Source of the DNA: Verrucomicrobiota bacterium JB022
GTDB lineage: Bacteria; Verrucomicrobiota; Verrucomicrobiia; Opitutales; Oceanipulchritudinaceae
Direction of reading: 5' to 3'
NCBI GenBank assembly: GCA_030673845.1
Contig: JAUTCQ010000017.1
Span: forward strand, 372,001-436,000
Length of the DNA stretch: 64,000 nt
Part shown: positions 43,398 through 52,810 of the stretch, one piece after another
Layout: the number at the start of each line of letters is the position of its first letter
Position numbering within the stretch: position 1 is the stretch's first letter
Made by a program: the position numbers and the translations under genes
Notes under the pieces: model-generated
What the model was told of the DNA's origin: nothing
The model's database searches: none
What the model saw: the letters and a program-made list of their open reading frames with translations, nothing else

Positions 43398-44768
43398 ATG
43401 TTCGATCCCGTCGCGGCCATCCAGGAATTTATCCGCCACCCCAGCGTCTCCACCGACCCGTCTTACAACGACGGCATGGCGGGAGCCCGCGATTTCATCG
43501 CCGGGCTGCTGCGCGATATCGGCTTTGAGGTCGATATCCTCGCGACGCCGCTGCACCCAGTCGTGCTCGCTCACCGCGACGGTCCGAAGGAGTGGCCGCA
43601 CGTTATCATTTACGGCCACTACGACGTGCAGCCGGCCGACCCCTTCAACCTCTGGCACACGAAGCCCTTCGACCCGGTGATCAAGGACGGGCGCCTCTAT
43701 GGGCGCGGTGCGGCCGACAACAAGGGCCCGCTGATGGTCCACGTGGCAGCGGTCGCCCGCCTGCTCGAGCGCCAACCCGACTTGCCCTTGCGCATCTCGT
43801 TCCTGATCGAGGGCGAGGAAGAGATCGGCAGCCCGTCGTTCCCGAAGATCCTCGAAGACTACAAGGACCGCCTGCAGGCCGATTTCGTGCTGCTGACCGA
43901 TACCCTCAGCCCCAGCACGGAGCAGATCGCGATCACCACGGCGCTGCGCGGCATCGTGACGCTCGAAGTCGAAGTGACCGGTCCGAACAGCGACTTGCAC
44001 AGCGGCATTCACGGCGGCGCGGTCATGAACCCCATCGTGGCGCTCTCCCGCCTCTGCGCTTCGCTGCACAACGAAGACGGCAGCGTCAACGTCCCCGGCT
44101 TCTATGACGACGTGGTCGAGACGCACCAGTGGGAGCGTGACGAGATCGGCCGCCTCTCCGCGGATCAGGAAGCCTACCAGCAGCGCCTCGGCGTGAACGA
44201 TTTTTACACCGTCAAGGGTGTGCCCCCGGCTGAAGCGACCCGCCTCTGGCCCACGCTGGAGTTCAACGGCATCGGCGGCGGCTACCAGGGCGAAGGCAGC
44301 AAGACGATCGTGCCCTCCAAGGCATTCGTGAAGATCAGCTGCCGCCTCGTGGCCAGCCAGACCGCCGACGACATCGCCTCGAAAGTGGCGAAAGCCCTTG
44401 AAGAGCGTTGCCCGCCGCAAGTGAAGCTGAAGGTCGTGCGCGGCCACAACGGCAACCCCTACCGCGTGGTGCCGCCCCATCGCCCGGATACCCCGGAGGA
44501 CCAGCACCCCTCGCTCGCCCGCGCCTTCGACGGGGCAGACGCCGCGATCCGCGAGATCTTCCCCAAGCCGCCGCTCTACCTGCGCGAAGGCGGCAGCGTG
44601 CCGATCATTGGCGACCTGAAGCGCGTGCTGGGCGTCGACTCGCTCATGTTTGGCATGTTCACGCCGGTCGACAACCTCCACGCGCCCAACGAGAGCTTCG
44701 ACCTGCAGATGTTCGAACGCGGCATCGGCGTCAGCGAACGCATCCTGCAAGCCGTGGCCGAAAGGTAG
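43398..44768 (+). CDS. M20 family metallopeptidase (dipeptidase)
   Basis: The 456-residue protein carries the di-zinc aminopeptidase motifs: His-Asp in IIYGHYDVQPADP, the bridging Asp in YGRGAADNKGPLM, the catalytic Glu pair in IEGEEEIGS, and a late His-containing segment, with the dimerisation domain in between (SDLHSGIHGGAVMNPIVAL). This is the M20A/CPG2-type dipeptidase group (carnosinase-like), likely cytoplasmic peptide hydrolysis. ATG 43398 (MFDPVAAIQEF) is favoured; 43386 adds four residues. It converges on the FmdB-like gene across an inverted-repeat element. Confidence 0.92.
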   Translation: MFDPVAAIQEFIRHPSVSTDPSYNDGMAGARDFIAGLLRDIGFEVDILATPLHPVVLAHRDGPKEWPHVIIYGHYDVQPADPFNLWHTKPFDPVIKDGRLYGRGAADNKGPLMVHVAAVARLLERQPDLPLRISFLIEGEEEIGSPSFPKILEDYKDRLQADFVLLTDTLSPSTEQIAITTALRGIVTLEVEVTGPNSDLHSGIHGGAVMNPIVALSRLCASLHNEDGSVNVPGFYDDVVETHQWERDEIGRLSADQEAYQQRLGVNDFYTVKGVPPAEATRLWPTLEFNGIGGGYQGEGSKTIVPSKAFVKISCRLVASQTADDIASKVAKALEERCPPQVKLKVVRGHNGNPYRVVPPHRPDTPEDQHPSLARAFDGADAAIREIFPKPPLYLREGGSVPIIGDLKRVLGVDSLMFGMFTPVDNLHAPNESFDLQMFERGIGVSERILQAVAER

Positions 44769-44781
44769 GCTGGACGTGGGG

Positions 44782-44882
44782 ATTAACCAGAAAAAACAGA
44801 AAAGACAGAAAGGGCTTCAGGAAAGGGTTATGCTGACCGTCAGCTTCTCAACCTCTCCTTTTTTCTGAATTTTCTGGTTAAT
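44782..44882. repeat. Intergenic element with 13-bp perfect inverted repeat and 9-bp-period run
   Basis: ATTAACCAGAAAA (44782-44794) is repeated inverted at 44870-44882. After the left arm the sequence has a 9-bp beat ending in CAG (ATTAACCAG, AAAAAACAG, AAAAGACAG). The element fills the gap between two convergent genes and may terminate both. It resembles the element at 31629-31751. Confidence 0.7.
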
Positions 44883-44903
44883 GAGTAGACCGTTCATGAT
44901 GCC

Positions 44904-45209
44904 TCAATTGGGCTTGAAGGTCTGCGGGCCTTGCTTGCCGGCGACGCGGTGGTAGGTGCCGGTGAGCTTGTCGCGCTCGTATTTGGTAAAGCCCGCCTTT
45001 TCGACGTTCTTGTTGTCGAGGCGGGATTTTTCTTTGCCCGGCGTGTGTTTGGTCGAGAGGTTGGGGGAGAGGATGACGCGGCGCACCGGCTCGCCGGTCA
45101 GCGGATGCTCCGTCAACGCGGCCTCTTTCATCGACTGCTGCAGCTCAAAACGGTCGCCACCGCTGCCATCGGGCAAGACCACTTCGTACACGTAAATTGG
45201 CATACCCAT
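44904..45209 (-). CDS. FmdB-like protein lacking zinc-ribbon cysteines
   Basis: The roughly 100-residue protein starts MPIYVYEVVLPDGSGGDRFE (from ATG 45203; 45209 adds two residues) and continues LQQSMKEAALTEHPLTGEPV with RRVILSPNL. This follows the FmdB regulatory-protein fold (MPIYEY..., QS/MSD..L..CP..G), but all four CxxC cysteines are replaced and the protein has no Cys. The Lys-rich tail ends HRVAGKQGPQTFKPN. FmdB family function is poorly known; loss of zinc sites argues against simple metal binding. Divergent from the hybrid kinase gene, with about 125 bp between starts. Confidence 0.75.
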   Translation of the reverse strand: MGMPIYVYEVVLPDGSGGDRFELQQSMKEAALTEHPLTGEPVRRVILSPNLSTKHTPGKEKSRLDNKNVEKAGFTKYERDKLTGTYHRVAGKQGPQTFKPN

Positions 45210-45333
45210 ATTACTAGGCGATTCTCCCGGGGTGACAAGCATTGCCAAGCCTTCGGATGCGGCTTACGAAGGCATTGTCGTTGATAATCCTTTTGCGCAC
45301 ACCCTTACGTTCCATTTGGGTGGATATGAAGTT

Positions 45334-48300
45334 ATGTCTCGATTTTTTGCTCTTCGCCAACCCAGGTTGACCCCCAGGAATGCTCGTGCCGGGCTAGAGT
45401 ATCTCCTGAAGTTCATCCTCTGTGTCGCGCTGTATCTGGGTGCGGGCGGGATGGGGCTGGAAGTGGCGTTGTGGGAGCAATTCGCCCCACTGATCTGGCC
45501 GCCAGCCGGTTTGGGCCTGCTCATCGTCCTGCGTGGTGGCTACCGCTACCTCTGGGCGGTGGCAGCCGGTGCCTTTTGCGTGCGCTTCCTCGAAGGGGCG
45601 GGCAGCGTGCCCTCGGCCCTCGTGTCGTCCATCGGCTACGTGCTCACTGCGGGGGTCAGCGCGTTTGTCTTGAAGGAGATCGCGCGCTTCGATGCAGCGA
45701 TGGAGCGGTTGCAGGACGTGATCTGGTTCCTGCTGGCGGCGGTGATTGCAGCCCCCATCATCAGCTCCTACCTCTCCATCTACAGTTTAAAATACCTGCA
45801 CCTCGATATGCACCGCAGCTTCGAGCAGATGTGGGCGGTGCGCTGGCTCAGCGACGCACTCGGGGTGCTCGTGGTGACGCCGGTGCTGCTCGTCTGGCAT
45901 GCGCGCACGCGGATCAACTGGCGCAACGCTCAGACGCTGGAGGTATTGGTATGGCTGGCCCTGCTCATTTTCCTCGGCGCGCTCATTTTCCGCAACTGGG
46001 CCCCCAGCGACACCCTCCGCTACCCGCTGGAGCTGACGATGTTCCCCCTCATGGCGTGGGCGGCCATCCGCTTTGGCCAACGTGGGGCGACAGTCGGCAT
46101 CTTTATCGTGGCGATGATGGCGGTCTGGGAGCTGCGGGAGGTCATCGGGCCGGAGGCGACCAAAACGATCACGCAGCCTCCCGGTTATCTATGGGTCTTC
46201 GTGGGCGTGCTCAGCACCACTGCACTGTTCCTTGCCGCCGTGCTCACCGAAGTCAAAAACCGCGAAGATCACGTGCGCATCAACGAAGAGCGTCTGCGCG
46301 GCTTTATTGAGGCCATGCCCGATCTCGCTTTTGTGGTCGACGAACGCGGCGTGTATCAGGAGGTGTTCGTGCCCCGCACCGGCTTCTTCCGTGAGCGCGC
46401 GGCACGTCTCAAGGGCCTGCGGATGTACGACATCTACCCCCAGGACACTTGCGACCAGTTTATGCGCGTCGTCCACCGGGCGCTGGAAAGCCGCGAGCTG
46501 CAGATCTACCGCTACAGCATGGAGTTCAACGGGCGCCGCCTGTGGTTTGAAGGGCGCATTGCTGCCATGGCGCAGAGCGAGGGGCAGCTGCCATGCGTCA
46601 TCTGGGTGGCCTACGACATCACGCAGACGCAATTTATCACGAGCCAGCTGCGCGCACGCGACCAACTGCTGCAAGCCGTAACCGAGGCGGAGGAAAACCT
46701 GCTGAAGGTCAAGAATTTCGAAACGGGCATTGCGACCACCTTGCGCCTGATCGGCCAAGGCCTGGAGCTCGACCGCGTGGGCCTCTACGAAAACGGGCGC
46801 GACTCCGAAACACAGGACCGCCTGAGCTCTCTGCGCTACGAGTGGGCCAGCGAACCCGCTTTTGCCACCCAAGAGCACGACCCGGCCCGCACATTGCTTT
46901 ACGATTCGCACCTCCCTGCCTGGTACCCCACCCTGCAAAGCGGCGCCCCTCAAGTCTACGGGCGCGAGCAATGCCCCGCCGGCTTGCGAGATTGGCTGGC
47001 CCGCACTCGCACGCGTAGCGCGCTCGCGGTGCCCGTCTTTGTCGCGGGCGATCTGTGGGGCTTCCTCAACCTTGGCAGCTGCCGCGATGATCGCGATTGG
47101 GACACGCAGACTCGCCGCGCTCTCAGCAGCCTCGCCGGCAGTATCGGCGGCTACCTCGAAACGAAACGAATCGAAGACGCGCTCAAGACGGCGAAAGAAG
47201 CGGCCGACAGCGCCAATCAGGCCAAGAGCATGTTCCTGGCGATGATGAGCCACGAGATCCGTACGCCCATGAACGCCATCCTTGGCTTTACGGACTTGTT
47301 GGCGCAGACCGAGTTGAAGCCCGAGCAGGAGGAATACCTCAACATCGTCAATCGTAGCGGCCGCGACCTGTTGGAGCTGATCAACAACATCCTCGACTTT
47401 TCCAAGCTCGAAAGCACGCAGGTCGATCTCGAGTTCACCACCTTCCGCCTCGAAACCTGCATCATGGAGGTGCTCGAAATCTTCCTCGCCAAGGCGAAGG
47501 AGAAGGGCCTGAAGCTGGATTACGATATCGAGGACGACTCCGACGGCCTCTACATTGGCGATCCCCTGCGTTTTCGCCAAATCGTGCTCAATCTGGTAAG
47601 CAACGCGGTCAAGTTTACCCCCAAGGGCTCCGTGCACGTGCGCGTCAAGGTGATCCCCGTCGACGACCGGCAGTCCGAGATCTACCTGCAGGTGCGCGAC
47701 ACCGGGATCGGCATCCCCGAAAACAAACTGGGCGACCTCTTCGAAGCCTTTACTCAGGTCGATTCTTCCACCACCCGCGAATACGGCGGCACCGGCCTCG
47801 GGTTGACGATCTGCCGCCGCCTGGCGGAGCGCATGGGCGGGCGCGTCTGGGTCAACAGCGAGGTGGGGCAGGGCAGCGTCTTCCATGTCACCGTAATGAT
47901 GGAACATGGCGGTTCACGCTCTTCCAACACGTTGGCGACTTCCGAAACCCGTGAGCTGGATCGCAGCTTTGCCGAGCGCTACCCGCTGCGCCTGCTCCTG
48001 GCTGAAGACGACGCCGTAAACAGCAGGCTCGCCCGAGAGGTGCTGCTCAAGCTCGGCTACTCTCCCGACCTGGTGCAGGATGGGCGCGAACTGCTTTCCG
48101 CCATTGCCGCCCGCCCCTACGATGCCGTGCTGCTCGACGTCCAGATGGCCTACCTCGACGGCATTGAAGTGACCCGCCGCTTGCGACGCGGAGATGCGGG
48201 CGAATCTCAACGCGGCATCCACATTATCGCCCTCACGGCCCTGGCCCTGAAGGAAGATCGCGAACGCTGCCTCGCGGCCGGGGTCGACGATTACTTGACC

Positions 48301-48384
48301 AAACCCATTGTCATCTCCCGCCTTAAGGAAGCCCTCAGTGCTGCCGCTATTGGAATGGGCGAACAAAACGATCGCCTGCAATGA
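45334..48384 (+). CDS. MASE1-PAS-GAF hybrid sensor histidine kinase with receiver
   Basis: The 1016-residue protein has an N-terminal MASE1-type integral-membrane sensor (residues about 15-300, [20 protein letters not shown] ... [28 protein letters not shown]). A PAS domain (about 315-430) and a GAF-like domain (about 455-600) follow. HisKA has His640 in [16 protein letters not shown], HATPase has [20 protein letters not shown] and GGTGLGLTI, and the C-terminal receiver has phospho-acceptor Asp935 ([12 protein letters not shown]). It probably relays phosphate internally and then to an unlinked phosphotransfer partner. The ligand is unknown. The start is placed at 45334 ([10 protein letters not shown]); an upstream in-frame start at 45232 is possible. 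Confidence 0.9.
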   Translation: MSRFFALRQPRLTPRNARAGLEYLLKFILCVALYLGAGGMGLEVALWEQFAPLIWPPAGLGLLIVLRGGYRYLWAVAAGAFCVRFLEGAGSVPSALVSSIGYVLTAGVSAFVLKEIARFDAAMERLQDVIWFLLAAVIAAPIISSYLSIYSLKYLHLDMHRSFEQMWAVRWLSDALGVLVVTPVLLVWHARTRINWRNAQTLEVLVWLALLIFLGALIFRNWAPSDTLRYPLELTMFPLMAWAAIRFGQRGATVGIFIVAMMAVWELREVIGPEATKTITQPPGYLWVFVGVLSTTALFLAAVLTEVKNREDHVRINEERLRGFIEAMPDLAFVVDERGVYQEVFVPRTGFFRERAARLKGLRMYDIYPQDTCDQFMRVVHRALESRELQIYRYSMEFNGRRLWFEGRIAAMAQSEGQLPCVIWVAYDITQTQFITSQLRARDQLLQAVTEAEENLLKVKNFETGIATTLRLIGQGLELDRVGLYENGRDSETQDRLSSLRYEWASEPAFATQEHDPARTLLYDSHLPAWYPTLQSGAPQVYGREQCPAGLRDWLARTRTRSALAVPVFVAGDLWGFLNLGSCRDDRDWDTQTRRALSSLAGSIGGYLETKRIEDALKTAKEAADSANQAKSMFLAMMSHEIRTPMNAILGFTDLLAQTELKPEQEEYLNIVNRSGRDLLELINNILDFSKLESTQVDLEFTTFRLETCIMEVLEIFLAKAKEKGLKLDYDIEDDSDGLYIGDPLRFRQIVLNLVSNAVKFTPKGSVHVRVKVIPVDDRQSEIYLQVRDTGIGIPENKLGDLFEAFTQVDSSTTREYGGTGLGLTICRRLAERMGGRVWVNSEVGQGSVFHVTVMMEHGGSRSSNTLATSETRELDRSFAERYPLRLLLAEDDAVNSRLAREVLLKLGYSPDLVQDGRELLSAIAARPYDAVLLDVQMAYLDGIEVTRRLRRGDAGESQRGIHIIALTALALKEDRERCLAAGVDDYLTKPIVISRLKEALSAAAIGMGEQNDRLQ

Positions 48385-48482
48385 TCTTCACTTTAGGGCT
48401 TGCATCCTAGCGATGGAGACTTAATGATTTATCTCACCCTGACTGGCCGTACTAAGTCACCATCATACCTTCACGTTCCAAC

Positions 48483-49604
48483 ATGTTCATCTCTCGATTG
48501 CAAACTCCCCAAAAGGCATTGGCTGTAGCAGTGATGGCCGGTCTGCCTCTGCTCGCGCACGCAGAAACCACCTCCTTCACCGCCACGACCACTGGTTTCA
48601 AGCCGGCAACTACCCTGGACCAAGTCCTTTCCGGCGCCTCCCTCGATTTCCTCGTTTCGACCGCCGCGGACGCTTCCGCATCCACCCACATCCTGGTCAC
48701 TGACCTGATGCCGGTGGGTGACTCCGATACCGTCTACGAAGGCGAATACACGGGTGTGACTCTTTCCAGCGGCGCCACCGCCGATACCGGTAAGGTCGTG
48801 CTCAAGCTCGACGCCGCTGTGCCGGTTCCGAGCGGCAGCGTGTCCTCCCCGATCGTGGGCATCATCCCCCGCGCCGGTGCGTTCCCTGAAGCTGCTTCCC
48901 TGAACCCCCTCGACGCGGGTGAAGGCGAAAGCACCGTTAACACCGACACCGATACGATTGCTCTCTCGTTCAGCGCGGGCGGCAGCACGTATACCGGTAA
49001 TGCCACTTACACGGTTAAGAGCCAAAGCGAGATCGAACTCTCCGCTTTCGCCCTGACCGACGGCACCTCGACCTGGCAGTTCGAAGCGACGACCTTCGAG
49101 CGTTCCTACGCGACTTTGACCGGCTTCGCCAGCCTGAGCGACGCCTCGGCTTCGGCTGACATGGCCGTGACGAAGTTCGTCCTGAACTACTTCGTGGACA
49201 AGGACACCGACATGGTGCCTGACTTCATGGACAGCAATGTGGGCGAACAACCGACGTTGACGCCTGACGACGAAGAGTGGGTGTTCAACCCGAACCTCTT
49301 CCGCTGGTTCTATAACAACGGCGACGACTGGACCTTCACCGACGGCATGAGCTGGTTCTACACCGCTTCCTTCCCGTGGATCTACTCGCCCGAATGGGGC
49401 TGGGTGCTCTTCGGTGAAGCGGCTCCCCAATCCGCTGCCGCTTACCTCTGGATCGACGAGTTGAGCACCTGGGTCTACACCAAGACCACTCGTAACCAAG
49501 GTGAAGCGAAGTTCTTCTATGCCTTCGAACAGCAGCAAAACGGTTCCTGGCGCAATGCCAACCCGGATGCTTCGACCGGCCTGATCTCCCGTCCGGCCCT
49601 TTAA
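48483..49604 (+). CDS. Secreted protein with Trp-rich C-terminal domain, probably abundant
   Basis: The 373-residue protein has a signal peptide (about residues 1-27, ending LPLLAHA), then a beta-rich Ser/Thr/Ala-rich body (28-250) and a linker (VDKDTDMVPDFMDSNVG) like a calcium-binding type-3 repeat. The C-terminal 110 residues are packed with Trp/Tyr/Phe (FRWFYNNGDDWTFTDGMSWF, FPWIYSPEWGWVLFGEAAP). Codon use is strongly biased, suggesting high expression. A 13-bp terminator follows. I do not recognise a named family; the Trp-rich end resembles tails of other Opitutae exported proteins and may be an anchoring or assembly module (inference). Confidence 0.8.
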   Translation: MFISRLQTPQKALAVAVMAGLPLLAHAETTSFTATTTGFKPATTLDQVLSGASLDFLVSTAADASASTHILVTDLMPVGDSDTVYEGEYTGVTLSSGATADTGKVVLKLDAAVPVPSGSVSSPIVGIIPRAGAFPEAASLNPLDAGEGESTVNTDTDTIALSFSAGGSTYTGNATYTVKSQSEIELSAFALTDGTSTWQFEATTFERSYATLTGFASLSDASASADMAVTKFVLNYFVDKDTDMVPDFMDSNVGEQPTLTPDDEEWVFNPNLFRWFYNNGDDWTFTDGMSWFYTASFPWIYSPEWGWVLFGEAAPQSAAAYLWIDELSTWVYTKTTRNQGEAKFFYAFEQQQNGSWRNANPDASTGLISRPAL

Positions 49605-49633
49605 GCACTCGTTTTTTCGAAGCTTATTTTTCA

Positions 49634-49663
49634 AAAAGCCCGACCACTTTTGGTCGGGCTTTT
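49634..49663 (+). terminator. Strong Rho-independent terminator
   Basis: A 13-bp perfect stem (AAAAGCCCGACCA / TGGTCGGGCTTTT) with a 4-nt loop, 30 bp after the stop. Confidence 0.95.
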
Positions 49664-49734
49664 CTGTTTTCTCACCGGCGTCCATGGAGGTCATTTGCCT
49701 TGCCAGTAAACATGAGAAGTGTTTTTATGTTCAC

Positions 49735-50163
49735 ATGAATCAGTCCGGTGCAGATATCTCCAAGTTGGACGACTACCGGTCGCTACTGCCGGTGGGGCAG
49801 GTGTGGTTTAGTGTGCAGGAGGTGGCGGAAATCCTGGAAGTGAGCCCCCAGTATGTGCGTGACGCCTTTGAGCAGCGCAAGCTCCTGGGGCACCGCCACA
49901 ACGGCAGATCGGGTCGGGGCAAGGAACAGCGGCGGCGCATCTCCATTCGCCGCGACAGTTTGCTGCTCTACCTGGCCGGTTCTGCGAACTACGACTTCGG
50001 GCTCTACCGCGAGCGTATTGGCGAGCTGCTATCGGCCTTGCCCGATGGCTGGCTGGAAGAAGTACCCGCCTTGGTGGAAAGCCTCCAGCGCCGACGCGAG
50101 GAGAAAAACGCGATCCGGCGTGGACATGCCACCACCTCGGCGTATTCTGGCGCAAGGGCATGA
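49735..50163 (+). CDS. Helix-turn-helix DNA-binding protein at head of MoxR operon
   Basis: The 142-residue protein has an excisionase/MerR-like helix-turn-helix near its start ([20 protein letters not shown], then [11 protein letters not shown]), a basic stretch ([20 protein letters not shown]) and a helical C-terminus rich in Glu/Arg. Its stop overlaps the moxR start (ATGA), so it is translationally coupled and likely regulates or accompanies the operon. ATG 49735 ([13 protein letters not shown]) is preferred because the family-like part begins shortly after; an ATG at 49684 adds 17 residues. The DNA target is unknown. Confidence 0.75.
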   Translation: MNQSGADISKLDDYRSLLPVGQVWFSVQEVAEILEVSPQYVRDAFEQRKLLGHRHNGRSGRGKEQRRRISIRRDSLLLYLAGSANYDFGLYRERIGELLSALPDGWLEEVPALVESLQRRREEKNAIRRGHATTSAYSGARA

Positions 50164-51125
50164 AAGCTAGCGTCATACCGACACCACGCGTCAAAGCGGC
50201 ACTCGACCGCGTTCGCACCAACATCACGCAAGTCATCAAAGGCAAAGACCAGGTGGTGGAGCGCGTGCTCATCGGCCTGCTGGCGGGCGGCCACCTGTTG
50301 ATGGAAGACTTGCCCGGGCTCGGCAAAACGACCTTGGCCTATTCGCTGGCCCGCTCCATCGACTGTGATTTTGCCCGCGTGCAGTTTACCAGCGATCTGT
50401 TGCCGAGCGACGTAATTGGCGTCTCGGTTTACGACGAGCGCCAGCGGGAGTTCGTCTTCAAGCGCGGCCCCCTCTTTACCAACATCCTCCTGGCCGACGA
50501 AATCAACCGGACGACGCCGAAGACCCAGTCGGCGCTGCTTGAGGCCATGGACCGGGGCAAGGTATCTGTCGACGGCCAGACCCACGCGGTGGGCGAGCCA
50601 TTTATGGTCTTTGCGACCCAAAATCCCGTCGACTACGAAGGCACCTTTCCCTTGCCCGAGAGCCAGATGGACCGTTTTCTCCTGCGCCTCGAAATGGGCT
50701 ACCCGCAATTCGAGGACGAGCTGCGGATCCTCCAGCGCGGCTTCCAGCACTACGACGCGATCCCGACTGAGCCGGTAATCACCCGCGAGGAGGTGCTGGA
50801 GCTGCAAGGCTACGTGCAACATGTCTTTTGCGAGCCTACGGTGTTGGATTACCTGCTGAAGATCGTCAGTGCCACCCGCACCGAGTCCGAATTTCGTGCC
50901 GGGGTATCGACCCGTGGCAGCATCGCGCTCAAGACTGCCGCCCAAGCCTGTGCCCTCCTGCGCGGCCGCTCCTTCATCACCCCGCAGGACGTGGCCGACA
51001 TGGTGCCGCCGGTGCTGGCCCACCGCCTGACTTTGCACCGACCGGCCACCGACAGCCTGGAGGCGCACCGCTTGGTCGAAGCGGCGCTGCACCGCATCCT
51101 CGACCACCTGCCGCAGCCGGTTTAA
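50160..51125 (+). CDS. MoxR-family AAA+ ATPase
   Basis: The 321-residue protein has Walker [16 protein letters not shown] (about 53-67), the sensor and Walker B region [20 protein letters not shown], the arginine-finger stretch [22 protein letters not shown] and the lid domain. MoxR ATPases act as chaperones for complex assembly and are regularly encoded with DUF58 and TgpA transglutaminase-like proteins, as here. The start overlaps the HTH gene stop. The acetyltransferase gene interrupts the usual moxR-DUF58 adjacency. Confidence 0.94.
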   Translation: MKASVIPTPRVKAALDRVRTNITQVIKGKDQVVERVLIGLLAGGHLLMEDLPGLGKTTLAYSLARSIDCDFARVQFTSDLLPSDVIGVSVYDERQREFVFKRGPLFTNILLADEINRTTPKTQSALLEAMDRGKVSVDGQTHAVGEPFMVFATQNPVDYEGTFPLPESQMDRFLLRLEMGYPQFEDELRILQRGFQHYDAIPTEPVITREEVLELQGYVQHVFCEPTVLDYLLKIVSATRTESEFRAGVSTRGSIALKTAAQACALLRGRSFITPQDVADMVPPVLAHRLTLHRPATDSLEAHRLVEAALHRILDHLPQPV

Positions 51126-51138
51126 GCCACTTCTTCTC

Positions 51139-51663
51139 ATGCGCTACGTTACCGACCATCCCGATCTCGTTTTGCGAGCCGCCCAGCCGGCGGATGCTGA
51201 GACTCTGCTGGAGTTGATCCGGGGGCTTGCTATCTACGAGCATCTCGAGCACGAGGTGGAGGCGACGCCCGAGCAGCTGCGCGCCACCTTGTTTGGTGAG
51301 CGACGCTACGCCGAGGCGGTAATCGCGGAGTGGCAGGGGCAGCCGGCGGGCTTCAGCCTGTATTTCCACACCTATTCGACTTTCCTGGGGCGGCCCGGCA
51401 TCTACATCGAGGATATCTTCGTCTTGCCTACCTTGCGGGGGCACGGCATCGGCAGTGCGCTGCTGCGTTTTGTGGCCGCCGTCGCCGTCGAGCGGCAATG
51501 CGGCCGCCTCGAATGGGCGGTGCTGGATTGGAACGAGCCCGCACTGGCCTTCTACCGTGCCAATGGCGCCATGCCGCTCGAAGAATGGACGACCCAGCGC
51601 GTGACGGGTCAGGCTCTGCTCGACTTGGCCGCGCGCAGCCATGCCCGCCCCGATGCCCCCTGA
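51139..51663 (+). CDS. GNAT family N-acetyltransferase
   Basis: The 174-residue protein has the GNAT fold: LVLRAAQPADAETLLELIRG, the acetyl-CoA binding motif IYIEDIFVLPTLRGHGIGSA (R/Q-x2-G-x-G/A) and FYRANGA near the end. It most resembles diamine/spermidine-type acetyltransferases, but the substrate is not determined. It is inserted in the MoxR-DUF58-TgpA operon (13 bp after moxR, 23-bp overlap with DUF58), so it is co-expressed and may act on the same unknown process or be a passenger. Confidence 0.88.
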   Translation: MRYVTDHPDLVLRAAQPADAETLLELIRGLAIYEHLEHEVEATPEQLRATLFGERRYAEAVIAEWQGQPAGFSLYFHTYSTFLGRPGIYIEDIFVLPTLRGHGIGSALLRFVAAVAVERQCGRLEWAVLDWNEPALAFYRANGAMPLEEWTTQRVTGQALLDLAARSHARPDAP

Positions 51664-52810
51664 CCCCGCCGCAGCGCCAAACTGGTGGACGCGTACCGGG
51701 CGCGAGTGGGCCGACCCGGGCTACTTCGTTGGCCGCTCGCCCCTGCGCAACGGCGCTCGGGTGCTCTGGCACATGGTCAAGCCGCCGCGCGGCCACCGCA
51801 CGCGCATGACGCGGATCGGCCTGCTGCTGGTTTTCATCTCGGTTGGGCTGGGCTCGGCTGCCTTCAATACCAGCCACAACATGCTCTATCTGGCGCTGGC
51901 GCTGCTGCTGTCGTGCCTGTTGCTCAGCGGGGTGCTCTCGTGGCTCAACTTCAAAGGGGCGCGCTGGCGGATGCGGGTCGAAGGTCACTTCCGGGTCGGC
52001 GAGACCGCGCCGGTGCAGGTGGAGGTCTTCAACCGCAACCGTTACTTACCCATCTACAGCCTCTGGTTTTACCTGCTCGCGCAAAAGCAGGATGCCGGCA
52101 CGACTCTGCCACTCCTGCGCCCCCTCGGCCCGCAAGAGACGCGGCAGCTCACTTGGCAACTGACGCCCACGCAGCGCGGGCTCGAAACGCTGGGGCTGCA
52201 CAGCATCATTTCCAAGTTCCCCTTCGGCTTTTTGCGCAAGAGTATCGAATGGACGCAGCGCGAAGAGGTCGAGGTGTGGCCCGCTCGGTGCCGCTACTCC
52301 TGGACGCCCGCCGCGAGCTCTCGACACCTGCGGGTGGGGGAGCGCCAGACTCGGGCGGGGGGCGGTGCAGAGCTGATGAACCTGCGCCTTTACCGCCCCG
52401 GCGATGCCCTGCGGCAGGTGAGCTGGAAGGCTACCGCGCGGCAGGGGCGCCTGATGGTGCGCGAGACCGCTGAGGAGAGCCAGGCGCGCTATTGGCTGGA
52501 GGTCGGCAGCTCGTCGCGCGTGTGGGAGCCCGGCCCACAATTCGAGCGCTATTGCAGCTTTGTCGCGACCCTCGCGGAAGACCTTTTCCAGCAAGGGCGG
52601 CTGGCGGGTGTGATCCTTAACGATCAACCGCCGCAGCCTGTGCAGCACCTGCCCGAGCTTCAGCAGGTGCTCAGCGCCCTCTCGCGGCTGGAGCCGACGG
52701 AGCCACCCGCACCTCGCGATTACCCTCACCAACCACGCGTGACTTTCGGCCCCGGTGCCGGGGAGCAAGTCCGCGCCTATATCCATGGCCAACCTGCAGG
52801 CGAAGCTTGA
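51641..52810 (+). CDS. DUF58 domain-containing membrane protein
   Basis: The 389-residue protein has two adjacent membrane helices (about residues 50-90, IGLLLVFISVGLGSAAFN and LYLALALLLSCLLLSGVLSW). The DUF58 signature follows in the cytosolic part (MNLRLYRPGDALRQVSWKAT, ARQGRLMVRETAEE). DUF58 proteins carry a VWA-like fold and co-occur with MoxR ATPases and TgpA-type transglutaminases; their role is unclear. Start 51641 or 51653. It overlaps the acetyltransferase gene upstream and the TgpA gene downstream, indicating tight coupling. Confidence 0.9.
   Translation: MPAPMPPDPAAAPNWWTRTGREWADPGYFVGRSPLRNGARVLWHMVKPPRGHRTRMTRIGLLLVFISVGLGSAAFNTSHNMLYLALALLLSCLLLSGVLSWLNFKGARWRMRVEGHFRVGETAPVQVEVFNRNRYLPIYSLWFYLLAQKQDAGTTLPLLRPLGPQETRQLTWQLTPTQRGLETLGLHSIISKFPFGFLRKSIEWTQREEVEVWPARCRYSWTPAASSRHLRVGERQTRAGGGAELMNLRLYRPGDALRQVSWKATARQGRLMVRETAEESQARYWLEVGSSSRVWEPGPQFERYCSFVATLAEDLFQQGRLAGVILNDQPPQPVQHLPELQQVLSALSRLEPTEPPAPRDYPHQPRVTFGPGAGEQVRAYIHGQPAGEA

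Noticed and set aside
44782-44882. Insertion sequence remnant
   Set aside because: Inverted repeats are present but there is no transposase fragment and no clear target duplication, so it is listed only as a repeat element.
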